A program made the translations under genes and the position numbers. From Clostridia bacterium (GTDB lineage Bacteria; Bacillota; Clostridia; UMGS1840; HGM11507): a DNA stretch of 64,000 nt. The notes beneath the pieces were generated by a model. The model saw only the letters and a program-made list of their open reading frames with translations, made no database searches and was not told where the DNA came from. Of the stretch, positions 1-8,884 are shown one piece after another; within the stretch, counting starts at the first letter, position 1, and each line of letters opens with the position of its first letter. The DNA lies in NCBI GenBank assembly GCA_017414505.1, contig JAFQLQ010000031.1, positions 176,324 through 240,323 of the forward strand, given 5' to 3'.

Positions 1-2
1 CC

Positions 3-2711
3 GAAGAAACTGCAGTAATACCAATCACAGTAACTGATTCATCGGGAATATTTACAGACGGCATTGAACTGTCGCAGTCAGGCGATAACGTTGTATTTTA
101 TGCCGATTACAAAAATGTATCCGGAGAGGCTAAAAAAACTGCTGCTGTTATTGGTATGTATGATAACGATAAGCTCATTAATGTAGAGTCGGAAGAAAAG
201 AAGCTTTCCGAAGGAACGGGAAGTATTACCTTTACGCTGAATGATGTAAGCTATGCAAATAAACTGTGCGGAATGCTTTTAAGTGATGTTAAAAATATTA
301 CTCCGCTTTCATCTGCTGTAAAAATTGATGTTGAGGAAGAAGAGAGAAATTCAATATTCAGTAACGAAAAAGCAATACAGTATGCCGAAAATTCAAGTAT
401 ATTTATGCTTTCTAACGATTCAATGTTTTTAGATAATAAAAAACAGAATTATGAAAGTGAAGCATTGAAACCGGTATTTATTGATGATGTTTTAATGATT
501 TCTGAAAATTTAATTAACCTTATCGGAGATAATAACATCAGTTGGAATAAGGAAACGGGCGAAATAAGTATAAACGAAGCGATTTTTACAACAGGAGAAG
601 AAAATGCCAAGATAGACGGCAACAACGTTGTGCTTTCCAAAGCACCAACAGTAAAAAATGATGTTTTATATCTTCCTCTTTACGATGTTTGTGAGAAGGT
701 GCTTAAAAAATATGTTTATTATGACAAAAGAGATTTTGTTGTAATAACCGATTCGGAGTTTGAATACACCGATAGCGACCATTTTCTTTTAAACAGTGAA
801 CCTGTTGACGAAATATACAGATTCCTGCAGTTTGACAGACCGTCAGGTAAAGAAGTTATAAACACAATAGAAGAAAATTTCCCCGGTAAAGCACATCCAA
901 GAATTCTTCTTGATAAAAGCGACGTGGAATATATAACAACAATGGCTGAAACCAATGAAGAATGGAAAGCTAAAAAGGAAAACTGGCTTGCTTTGGCAGA
1001 CCGGTATATGACAACGGAATTTCCCGTTAACGCCACACCCGAGGATATGCACGGTAACGGAGCAAACTATGCACAGACATATCAGGAAATGATGATAAAA
1101 TTAGGAGTTGCATATCTTTTAAGCGGTGACGAAAAATACGCTGAAAAAGGAATAACAGAAACTCTTAATGTCTGTCAGTGGGAAAATCTTGGCGAAAGCT
1201 ATTCAGCTTTATCCAGCGGACATTGGATGATGGGGATGGCGGTTGCTTACGACAGTTTTTACAATTATCTTATAAAAACTGCAGACGGACGTCAAAAGCT
1301 TTCGGGAATAAGAAAAGACATAGACCGTCTTGCCTACAGAATAAATATTCGCGGATTTGAAGGAGCAGAACAATCTTTGTGGATTAACAGAAACAACAAC
1401 TGGGTTGGAGTTGTTGGCGGCGGACTTCTCGCGCTGCTTTTAAGTGTTGGCGATGAGGAAGAGCTTTCCGATTCCGCATATCTGATTGAAAATACACTAA
1501 AAGCGCTTGAACCGTTTGCAGGCTTTTATAATCCGGACGGAGGCTTTTTTGAAGGTATCGGCTATTCTCAGTACGGAGCGTATCTGACCGTAAATGCACT
1601 TGTTGCTCTTAACCGCATTTGCAAAACAGATTACGGAATAAAAGAGGCAAAGGGATTCGCTGAAATGTCAGACTTTTTCGTGTACACACATACTCCGAAC
1701 AGTCATTTTAATTTTCATGATGATTCACCGGGATTCATAACCTCATATATTCCTTATCAGCTTGGCTGGATATATAATAAACCTGAAATTTTGGAACAAT
1801 ATGACAAACTTCATTCGCTTTCGGGTAAAAGCAGAGATATTCTTTCTCAGCTTTATTATGATAAATGTATGGCTGAATGTGATACTATTTCAGAAGTTTC
1901 ATTGGACAAGTATTTTTACGGATGTGATACCGGAAGCTTCCGAAACAGTTTTGATTCAAAAACACCTACATTTGTTGCATTTCACGGTGGATATTCCGGT
2001 CTTAATCACGATATGCTTGATTTGGGACAGTTTTACTTTGAAGCAAACGGAGTTGCGTGGGCGTATGATTTAGGTAAAGATAATTACAGTTTGCCGAATT
2101 ATTTTGCTCCGGAAGGCTATGCTATTTACAGAAAAAGTACAGCCGGAGAAAACTGTGTTGTAATAAATCCTGAAACTGATTCCGATACATATTTTGGTCA
2201 GAAAACAGGTGCATATGCAAAGCTTACGGATTTTGAAAGCAATGATAAAGCGGCATACGCTTCGTATGACCTTACCGAAGCATATGAAAGAGATGTTAAC
2301 AGTTATCTGAGAGGGTATTTCTTTGGTGACAACAGAAACTCGTTAACAATACGGGATGAAATAAGCTTTAAAAATTCAGATAATGAAATTTACTGGTTTA
2401 TGCATACTCCTGCAACGATTGATATAACAAGCAGTAAAAAAGCAATACTTTCATCGGGCGGTAAAAAACTATTGGTTGAAATTTCGGTTGAGGGTGCTGA
2501 AAGCTTTGAGCTTCTTGACATGCCTGCCGAACCGTTGCCCTGTTCACCCGTAGTAGAAGGTCAGGCGGAAAATACCAATATAAGAAAGCTTGCAGTAAAA
2601 GCTTCGGCGGATAATAATATTGCTGTTACTGTTAAACTAAGCCCCATTGATAACGGATATGATTTAACAAATATATCAACTACCTCAATCAGCAACTGGG
2701 TATTACCTTAA
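3..2711 (+). CDS. Heparinase II/III-type polysaccharide lyase, 5' end missing
   Basis: The frame is open from the left window edge, so the true start lies upstream; 902 residues are visible. Residues about 1-110 form a beta-sandwich module that recurs at the C-terminus of the next gene. Residues about 156-253 look like a copper-amine-oxidase-N/stalk domain (short strands, IDDVLM, NDVLYLPL). From about residue 295 (HPRILLDKSDVEYI) a heparinase II/III-type lyase begins: an alpha toroid with NNNWVGVVGGG near 464, then a beta-sandwich part with SGLNHDMLDLGQFYFEANG near 665, the usual position of the lyase histidine. The family cleaves uronate-containing polysaccharides by beta-elimination outside the cell. 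No surface anchor is visible; a signal peptide is expected in the missing part. The next gene follows after 26 bases, so they are probably cotranscribed. The family is fairly sure, the substrate unknown. Confidence 0.8.
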   Translation, partial: EETAVIPITVTDSSGIFTDGIELSQSGDNVVFYADYKNVSGEAKKTAAVIGMYDNDKLINVESEEKKLSEGTGSITFTLNDVSYANKLCGMLLSDVKNITPLSSAVKIDVEEEERNSIFSNEKAIQYAENSSIFMLSNDSMFLDNKKQNYESEALKPVFIDDVLMISENLINLIGDNNISWNKETGEISINEAIFTTGEENAKIDGNNVVLSKAPTVKNDVLYLPLYDVCEKVLKKYVYYDKRDFVVITDSEFEYTDSDHFLLNSEPVDEIYRFLQFDRPSGKEVINTIEENFPGKAHPRILLDKSDVEYITTMAETNEEWKAKKENWLALADRYMTTEFPVNATPEDMHGNGANYAQTYQEMMIKLGVAYLLSGDEKYAEKGITETLNVCQWENLGESYSALSSGHWMMGMAVAYDSFYNYLIKTADGRQKLSGIRKDIDRLAYRINIRGFEGAEQSLWINRNNNWVGVVGGGLLALLLSVGDEEELSDSAYLIENTLKALEPFAGFYNPDGGFFEGIGYSQYGAYLTVNALVALNRICKTDYGIKEAKGFAEMSDFFVYTHTPNSHFNFHDDSPGFITSYIPYQLGWIYNKPEILEQYDKLHSLSGKSRDILSQLYYDKCMAECDTISEVSLDKYFYGCDTGSFRNSFDSKTPTFVAFHGGYSGLNHDMLDLGQFYFEANGVAWAYDLGKDNYSLPNYFAPEGYAIYRKSTAGENCVVINPETDSDTYFGQKTGAYAKLTDFESNDKAAYASYDLTEAYERDVNSYLRGYFFGDNRNSLTIRDEISFKNSDNEIYWFMHTPATIDITSSKKAILSSGGKKLLVEISVEGAESFELLDMPAEPLPCSPVVEGQAENTNIRKLAVKASADNNIAVTVKLSPIDNGYDLTNISTTSISNWVLP

Positions 2712-2737
2712 TATATAAAAAGAAAGGAACGAAAAAA

Positions 2738-5170
2738 ATGAAAAAATTATTATCACTTATGGTAGCAATAGTTCTTGTAATTTCTATGCTGCCGGCAGCA
2801 GTTCTTGCTGCAACAAGTACAGCCAGTTATTCTATAACTGAAATGGCATCCTACGGATGGGATGATGAAACCTTTACACCAAACTTATCCGATCCTCTTG
2901 CCCTTGGAATGGCAACATCTTATGTTGACGGAAAAAACGGAAAAGCGCTTAAAGTTCAGCAGGGAACAACTCCCTCAGATGCAGGCGCGTATATTGATTT
3001 GACTGCAAGTGTTTTAAAGGGTGCATTAATAAATGAAAAAGCCATAGTGCATTTTAAGCTTGATGTGTATCCATCTGATGATTATGCAGGTGTAGGCGTT
3101 GAAGTAAGATGTAACGGTGATTCAACAAATGCCTGGGACGGTGCGGCTAACCCCTGGAAGCTTTATGCCGGTGAAAGTCTCACAAAAGAAAAATGGCATA
3201 CAGTTGAATATGTTTTTGATACAATAAACAAAGTTTATTATAACTATATAGATGAAAAATTACATCAGCCGGCAACTGCATATACAATTCCCGGAAGAGA
3301 AACCGGACTTTCACTTTTAAGATTAAGATTCCCTCATTACAATAAAAAGGCAGAGGATAAAACTGCACCTCTTTCAGATTCCTATGTATTAATTGATAAT
3401 ATGGAAGTAAAAAGAGAACATCCTGCACCTGAATTAAGCCTTGTTTCATATAAAATCGCTGATGAAACCGTTGAATTTAAGGATGCATCTTTAATTGCAG
3501 GCGCAACAGAAATGAATCTTAATTTATCAGATCTTATTACAGGTCTTGATGCTTCTAAAATAAGTGTAAAAGATTCTGACAACAATTCTGTTAATGCAAG
3601 CATATCAATCAGCAATACAAAAATAAACATTGCGTTTCCGGAAGGAATTGCGGCAGGAAAATATACAGTTAACATAGACAATGCAGGATTAACTTATAAT
3701 AAGCTTGCTCTTGATGTTCCTTATTCTTTGCCCTTTGAAGCAAAAGAAATGTATTTTGGTATTCTTTCGCCCAAGGATGGAACAAAATATAATGCAGATG
3801 AAGATATAACTGTTTGTGTAAGCAATAAGGATATGATAAATATCGGTCTTTATGTAAATGAAACACTTGTTGAAGAAAAAGAAGTAACAGATGGTATTTA
3901 CAATTTCACAATTTCCGAGCCTGTTTACGGTGTTAATTCAATAAAAGTTGTTGGAACAGATGCAAACGGCAGAAAATTAACAAGACGTATTGAAGCAGTA
4001 TCATATAGCAAAGAAAAGGTAGTAACCTCATATTCTCACGGAACATACACTAATTTCAATGTAACCATACCAAATAAAACACAGTCATATTTTACCTTTA
4101 CTAAAAAAGAAGGAGCAGAAACAACTGCAGTAGCAGGTGATATGCTTAATGTTGAGGGTAAATATTCAGAAACGGGTGTATTTGTAAAAGAAAGCCGTGT
4201 TATGGTAGATAATCTGGATTCTGCAGTAAAATATATCTATCGGGCTTCTGATGGCACATGGGGCACAGTTGTAGTGTTTAATAATGGTAAGCTTGGAAAT
4301 ACCGGTTTAACATATGAAGCGAAAAAATGGTATGATGTAAAAATTGTAAATGATATCCCAAATAATAAACAAACTTACTATATTTCCGGTGAAAATTACG
4401 GGCCTTATGCACTGGAATATAAACTTTCTGATTTTGTTGGTTCAATAGTAAGAGAAAAAATCCATATTACAATCGGAGCTTCGGCGACCTTAACAGATGC
4501 AATTTATTTTGAACACGTATCACATTATTCAGAAAAAGAAACCCTGCCCGTTGTAAATAAAGTAACTGCATATTCTGCTGATGCTGAAACAGAGACTGTA
4601 AAAGGTGTTGTAGACCTTGATACAGTATCAATCGGAGTTAAATTCTCAGATGTAGCCTTTGCTTCTCTTGACGAAGAATATGTTAAACTGTATAAGGGAA
4701 ATCAGGAAGTTGTTTTGCTTAGTGTTGCTGTAACAGAAGAAAATGAAATTCTTCTTTATCCTGCAAACAAATTGAGTGAAGGCGATTATCAGATTAAAGT
4801 GCTAAATGGCGCAGCGCTTGCATCCGGTAATTCAATCGACAGAGATATTATAATACCAATTAAGGCAACAAATACTACCGGTGTATTCAGCGATGGAATA
4901 GAATTTTCAGTTTCAGGTGCTAAAGCAACCTCTTATATTCCTTATAACAATGCAACCGGTGCAAAAGTAACCGGAAAAGTGATTATTGCAGCTTACGAAG
5001 GCGATAAGCTTGTAAATATATCTGCTTCAAATGCATCAATTAACGTTGGTGAAGGCTATATTTCCTACGGACTTAATGACATTAAAACTGCAACCAGACT
5101 AAAAGCTATGCTTTGGCTGAACAGCAATATGGATGTAATTGTTCCTTTTGCAGAAATTAATATTAAATAA
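2738..5170 (+). CDS. Secreted multi-domain beta-sandwich protein (probable carbohydrate-binding)
   Basis: This 810-residue protein begins with a clear Sec signal peptide (KK, hydrophobic core, cleavage near AVLA-ATS). What follows looks all-beta: a jelly-roll-like region at about 28-225, Ig-like repeats at 230-420, a second jelly-roll-like region at 430-600, a bacterial Ig-like region at 610-700, and a C-terminal module at about 702-810 that resembles the start of the preceding lyase (shared pattern IPI..T...G.F.DGIE.S.SG and D.LVN). I see no catalytic motif, SLH repeat or sortase signal. The start has a good ribosome binding site (AAAGGAACG). Its place behind a lyase suggests that it binds or presents polysaccharide; that is inference. 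Confidence 0.65.
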   Translation: MKKLLSLMVAIVLVISMLPAAVLAATSTASYSITEMASYGWDDETFTPNLSDPLALGMATSYVDGKNGKALKVQQGTTPSDAGAYIDLTASVLKGALINEKAIVHFKLDVYPSDDYAGVGVEVRCNGDSTNAWDGAANPWKLYAGESLTKEKWHTVEYVFDTINKVYYNYIDEKLHQPATAYTIPGRETGLSLLRLRFPHYNKKAEDKTAPLSDSYVLIDNMEVKREHPAPELSLVSYKIADETVEFKDASLIAGATEMNLNLSDLITGLDASKISVKDSDNNSVNASISISNTKINIAFPEGIAAGKYTVNIDNAGLTYNKLALDVPYSLPFEAKEMYFGILSPKDGTKYNADEDITVCVSNKDMINIGLYVNETLVEEKEVTDGIYNFTISEPVYGVNSIKVVGTDANGRKLTRRIEAVSYSKEKVVTSYSHGTYTNFNVTIPNKTQSYFTFTKKEGAETTAVAGDMLNVEGKYSETGVFVKESRVMVDNLDSAVKYIYRASDGTWGTVVVFNNGKLGNTGLTYEAKKWYDVKIVNDIPNNKQTYYISGENYGPYALEYKLSDFVGSIVREKIHITIGASATLTDAIYFEHVSHYSEKETLPVVNKVTAYSADAETETVKGVVDLDTVSIGVKFSDVAFASLDEEYVKLYKGNQEVVLLSVAVTEENEILLYPANKLSEGDYQIKVLNGAALASGNSIDRDIIIPIKATNTTGVFSDGIEFSVSGAKATSYIPYNNATGAKVTGKVIIAAYEGDKLVNISASNASINVGEGYISYGLNDIKTATRLKAMLWLNSNMDVIVPFAEINIK

Positions 5171-5189
5171 TAGTACAAAAGCTGGTGCT

Positions 5190-5222
5190 AAAAGCTGGTG
5201 CTTATTTAAGCATCAGCTTTTT
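5190..5222. terminator. Intrinsic terminator between convergent genes
   Basis: A 14-bp stem (AAAAGCTGGTGCTT / AAGCATCAGCTTTT, one G-T pair) with a 4-base loop and a T-run ends the secreted-protein transcript. The facing AraC gene stops inside its 3' arm, so the hairpin may serve both strands. The left arm is duplicated just upstream (AAAGCTGGTGCT at about 5179-5189). Confidence 0.8.
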
Positions 5223-6030
5223 AAATAAATGTTTTACGGTATCTCAGAGGGCTTATATTATATTTTTTCAAAAAACATCGATTAAATGATCGCAAACTTC
5301 CAAAACCGCATTGTAAAGCAATATCTGTCATACTGAAGTTTGTGGAATTAAGAAAAATAATCGCTTTTTCCAATCTGAAATCATTAAGATATTGTATAAA
5401 AGTAGTATTTGAAATTTTTTTGAATTCATGCGAAAAATAAAATTTAGACATATGACATTCGCTCGCAATTTCTTCAAGTTTAATTTTCTGTGAATAGTTA
5501 GTTTCAAGAAATTTGTTTACCGTATTCAACAATCTGATGTTTTTCTCTTTATCAATAATTTCAAATTCCATATTCCTTATAATATTAGAAATTATACAGT
5601 TTTTATGTGCTCTTATTGCAAACTCATATCCGGGAGCTTTTTCTTCATATTCATTTTGAATAGCTTCAATAATGTTTTTGAGGTTATTATAAAGTGAATG
5701 CTCAGGGGATATAATATTGTTTTTTAATCTTATTTTTTCAAAATTTATATTTTCTACATATGAGTTAAGGTTTATTTTTATAACATATCCATTGCTGTCT
5801 CTTACAAGTGTGAATCCGTGAATTTCGCCTGGCATAAAAATACAGAAGGAGCCTTCATTTATAGTAATTTTCTTATTTTCAGAAAAAGCTGAAAGGTTTC
5901 CTGTTTGTGCGTAAACAAGTTCCATTTCTTCGTGATAGTGTGCAATGCTGCTTAAATTTCTGTTTGTAAATTTTATATATGGAAAACTTCCTATTGGCTT
6001 GTTTTTTGTTTCAAATAATATTTCCGACAT
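5221..6030 (-). CDS. AraC-family transcriptional regulator with cupin-type sensor
   Basis: The 269-residue protein has an N-terminal cupin-like ligand-binding half (about 1-150; HYHEEMELVY, then GSFCIFMPGEIHGF) and a C-terminal AraC double helix-turn-helix (about 170-269). The first helix pair is in LEEIASECHMSKFYFSHEFK and the second in MTDIALQCGFGSLRSFNRCF, followed by the usual NISPLRYRK ending. It is a soluble one-component regulator, probably sensing a sugar. It is divergent from the GH3 gene with 200 bases between, so that gene is its likely target. Its own promoter is at 6048-6076. The AraC assignment is certain; the effector is unknown. Confidence 0.92.
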   Translation of the reverse strand: MSEILFETKNKPIGSFPYIKFTNRNLSSIAHYHEEMELVYAQTGNLSAFSENKKITINEGSFCIFMPGEIHGFTLVRDSNGYVIKINLNSYVENINFEKIRLKNNIISPEHSLYNNLKNIIEAIQNEYEEKAPGYEFAIRAHKNCIISNIIRNMEFEIIDKEKNIRLLNTVNKFLETNYSQKIKLEEIASECHMSKFYFSHEFKKISNTTFIQYLNDFRLEKAIIFLNSTNFSMTDIALQCGFGSLRSFNRCFLKKYNISPLRYRKTFI

Positions 6031-6047
6031 TTTATCGCCCCTTGTTT

Positions 6048-6076
6048 ATATTATCATATTGTTTCCATAAAAGCAA
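6048..6076 (-). promoter_or_regulatory. Sigma-A-type promoter of the araC gene
   Basis: Read on the minus strand: TTGCTT (6076-6071), a 17-base spacer, TAATAT (6053-6048). The downstream ribosome binding site AAGGGGC precedes the AraC start at 6030. Confidence 0.5.
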
Positions 6077-6106
6077 TATTTGTCTTAAATTAAACAACGT
6101 GTGTTA

Positions 6107-6135
6107 TTGCAAAATGTATTGTTATATGTTACTAT
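6107..6135 (+). promoter_or_regulatory. Extended -10 promoter of the GH3 gene
   Basis: TTGCAA (6107-6112), a 17-base spacer, TACTAT (6130-6135) preceded by TGT as an extended -10. This leaves an untranslated leader of about 90 bases before the GH3 start, ending in a strong GAGGAGG. Confidence 0.55.
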
Positions 6136-6230
6136 AGAATCAGAAAATATAGATATTGATAGGTAAAACAAAATTTAAAAGTAAAAAACAGATAATTCAG
6201 TTTACTTTTAAATAATGAGGAGGTATAAAA

Positions 6231-8105
6231 ATGAAAACATTCAAAGAACGGGCAATCGAACTTGTTTCTCAAATGACATTGGCTGAAAAAATAGCACAGA
6301 TGCAATATCAGGCACCTGCAATTGAAAGACTTGGAGTTCCTGCTTACAATTGGTGGAATGAATGCTTGCATGGAGTTGCAAGAGCAGGAAATGCAACTGT
6401 TTTCCCACAGGCGATAGGAATGGCTGCAAGTTTTAATCCGGAACTTCTTAATGAGGTTGCAACAGTAATTTCAGACGAAGCAAGAGCAAAATATAACGAA
6501 TTTAGAAAATTCGGTTCTACTGGGCAGTATGAAGGTCTTACTTTCTGGTCACCCAATATTAATATTTTCAGAGATCCAAGGTGGGGCAGAGGTCATGAAA
6601 CTTATGGTGAAGATCCGTATCTTAGCGGCAGAATGGGCGTTGCATTTATAAAAGGCCTTCAGGGAGAAGGGAAATACCGTAAAGTTGATGCAACTATAAA
6701 GCATTTTGCTGTACACAGCGGACCGGAAGATGAGAGACACAGCTTTGATGCAATAGTTGACGAAAAGGACTTAAGAGAAACATATCTATGGGCTTTTAAA
6801 TACTGTATAGATAATGCTAAACCGTCTGCTGTTATGGGTGCGTATAACAGAGTTAACGGCGAACCTTGTTGTGCAAGTAAAACTCTTCTTCAGGATATTT
6901 TATACGGTGAATACGGATTTGATGGATATGTTGTTTCCGATTGTGGTGCAATTTGTGATATTAATGCTCATCATCATGTAACGGAAAATGAAGCGGAAAG
7001 TGCCGCACTTGCTGTAAATAACGGATGTCAGCTTAATTGCGGTACTGCATACAAATGGCTTAAAACCGCAGTTGCGGAAGAATTAATCAGCGAAGAAACC
7101 ATAACCAAAGCCGTTGAAAAGCTGTTTGAAGCACGATTCAGACTTGGTATGTTTGATGATGACTGTGAATATGATAATATTCCGTATGACGTTGTTGAAT
7201 GTGATAAGCATACTGCTCTTAATCGCAAAATGGCTCATGAAAGTATTATTCTTTTGAAAAACAATGGAATATTGCCGTTAAAAAATGGTGTAAACGTTGC
7301 AGTTATAGGACCAAATGCCGATTCGTATGAAGCGCTTGTGGCAAATTATGAAGGCAGAGCTTCACGCTATTCAACAATATTAAAAGGTATTCAGGATGCG
7401 TCGGAGGGTAAGGTTCTTTATTCCAAGGGTTCACATTTGTTTAAAGCTGATATCAACAGAGGGCATAACTTAAATGAAGCAATAATTGCTGCCAACAAGT
7501 CCGATGTAGTTATATTGTGTGTTGGTCTTGATGCAACTTTAGAAGGCGAAGAAAGCGATGCTTATAATTCAGCAATTGCACGCGGCGATAAAGACTCTCT
7601 GGAACTACCCCAAAAACAGCAGGAACTTGTTGATGCAATTATAAACACCGGAAAACCTGTTATATATGTAAATATAAGCGGAAGCTGTATGAATCTAAGT
7701 ATTCCCAAAGAAAAATGCGCTGCTGTTATTCAATGCTTTTATCCCGGTGCTGAGGGCGGGAACGCTTTTGCAGATATTATTTACGGAAAAGTTTCGCCAA
7801 GCGGAAGATTACCTGTTACATTTTATAAAAATACTGATGATTTACCGGACTTTAAAGATTATAGTATGAAAAACAGAACTTATAAGTTTTATAAGGGTGA
7901 ACCGGTTTATCCATTTGGATACGGACTTACATATTCTGACGTAAAAGAAAACTGGTTAGATGATAATACGGTTGAAATTACAAATTGCGGAAATTATGAT
8001 ACAGCATATTCTGTATTAAAATATGAATATATTCCTCATAAAAGCTTGTCTGATTTCAAAAAAATTTTTATTAAAAAAGGTGAAAAAATAATTATTGAAT
8101 TTTAA
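6231..8105 (+). CDS. Glycoside hydrolase family 3, beta-xylosidase/arabinosidase-type
   Basis: This 624-residue enzyme hydrolyses terminal beta-linked sugars with retention. The N-terminal motif YNWWNECLHGVARAGNAT followed by FPQAIGMAASF is typical of the xylan 1,4-beta-xylosidase branch of GH3. KHFAVHSGPEDERHS (near 160) and the nucleophile Asp237 in YVVSDCGA are intact. The second (GH3-C) domain covers about 345-560, with YPFGYGLTYS near its end. Only about 50 residues follow, so the fibronectin-like third domain usual in larger GH3 enzymes is missing or much reduced. There is no signal peptide, so it should act in the cytoplasm on imported oligosaccharides. The ribosome binding site GAGGAGG decides the start. 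Sugar specificity within the subfamily cannot be read from sequence. Confidence 0.9.
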   Translation: MKTFKERAIELVSQMTLAEKIAQMQYQAPAIERLGVPAYNWWNECLHGVARAGNATVFPQAIGMAASFNPELLNEVATVISDEARAKYNEFRKFGSTGQYEGLTFWSPNINIFRDPRWGRGHETYGEDPYLSGRMGVAFIKGLQGEGKYRKVDATIKHFAVHSGPEDERHSFDAIVDEKDLRETYLWAFKYCIDNAKPSAVMGAYNRVNGEPCCASKTLLQDILYGEYGFDGYVVSDCGAICDINAHHHVTENEAESAALAVNNGCQLNCGTAYKWLKTAVAEELISEETITKAVEKLFEARFRLGMFDDDCEYDNIPYDVVECDKHTALNRKMAHESIILLKNNGILPLKNGVNVAVIGPNADSYEALVANYEGRASRYSTILKGIQDASEGKVLYSKGSHLFKADINRGHNLNEAIIAANKSDVVILCVGLDATLEGEESDAYNSAIARGDKDSLELPQKQQELVDAIINTGKPVIYVNISGSCMNLSIPKEKCAAVIQCFYPGAEGGNAFADIIYGKVSPSGRLPVTFYKNTDDLPDFKDYSMKNRTYKFYKGEPVYPFGYGLTYSDVKENWLDDNTVEITNCGNYDTAYSVLKYEYIPHKSLSDFKKIFIKKGEKIIIEF

Positions 8106-8107
8106 AC

Positions 8108-8147
8108 AAAAACATTGTCAATAGAAATTGACAATGTTTTTTTACTG
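8108..8147 (+). terminator. Intrinsic terminator after the GH3 gene
   Basis: A perfect 15-bp stem (AAAAACATTGTCAAT / ATTGACAATGTTTTT) with an AGAA loop and a T-run begins 3 bases after the stop codon. Its 3' arm supplies the -35 hexamer of the next promoter. Confidence 0.85.
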
Positions 8148-8156
8148 TGATATAAT
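8128..8156 (+). promoter_or_regulatory. Consensus promoter overlapping the terminator
   Basis: TTGACA (8128-8133), a 17-base spacer, TATAAT (8151-8156), with TGA before the -10 as an extended element. Both hexamers are perfect. It drives the D-lyxose isomerase family gene at 8190, and the -35 lies within the terminator stem. Confidence 0.85.
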
Positions 8157-8189
8157 CAAAATATATTATAAATTCAGGAGGACTAAATT

Positions 8190-8876
8190 ATGAAACGTTC
8201 AGAAATTAATCAGGCCATTTTAAAAGCCAAGGAAAGACTTGCGGAGTACAAAATTACGCTTCCCATGTTCGCTTACTGGACAATGGAAGACTGGAAAAAT
8301 AATAAAGCAGAAATAGGCAGAATAAAAGAAAGAATGTTGGGATGGGATGTATCCGATTTCGGTACAGATGATTTTGAACATTGCGGAGCAGTTTTATTTA
8401 CTGTGAGAAACGGCGATAAAAATGATAAAGAATACAGAGCTCCCTATGCAGAAAAGTATATTCTTTTATACGACGAAACAGAACAGTCTCTTCCTTTCCA
8501 TTATCATATTGATAAAACAGAGGACATCATTAACCGTGGCGGAGGTGTTATGGTTCTTGAAATGTTTAATAAGGCTGAAGATGGCGGAGCAGATAAAGAA
8601 ACTCCGGTTGTTGTTTATGAAGACGGTGTTAAGCACACATATAAACCCGGGGAAAAAATATATGTTACTCCCGGTAACAGTATAACAATAGAGCCATACG
8701 TTTATCACAGATTTTATGCTGAAAAAGGAAAAGGTTATCTTATTGTCGGAGAAGTTTCCAAGGTTAATGATGACTGTAATGATAACATATTCCTTTATCC
8801 GATGGAAAGATTTATTCCTATCGAAGAAGATGTTGATATAATTCATCCTCTTGTTAATGAATACGATATTATATAG
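8190..8876 (+). CDS. D-lyxose/D-mannose isomerase family protein (cupin)
   Basis: The 228-residue protein matches the D-lyxose ketol-isomerase family, which interconverts lyxose and xylulose or mannose and fructose using a divalent metal. The metal site can be read directly: His104 and His106 in LPFHYHIDKTED, Glu111, and His173 in EPYVYHRFYAEKG, which parallels the His-His-Glu-His set of the E. coli enzyme. Length is normal and there is no signal peptide, so it is cytoplasmic. It has its own consensus promoter and a CAGGAGG ribosome binding site. The pairing with a beta-xylosidase-type GH3 suggests pentose use, an inference. Family certain, exact substrate not. Confidence 0.85.
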   Translation: MKRSEINQAILKAKERLAEYKITLPMFAYWTMEDWKNNKAEIGRIKERMLGWDVSDFGTDDFEHCGAVLFTVRNGDKNDKEYRAPYAEKYILLYDETEQSLPFHYHIDKTEDIINRGGGVMVLEMFNKAEDGGADKETPVVVYEDGVKHTYKPGEKIYVTPGNSITIEPYVYHRFYAEKGKGYLIVGEVSKVNDDCNDNIFLYPMERFIPIEEDVDIIHPLVNEYDII

Positions 8877-8884
8877 AATGTATT

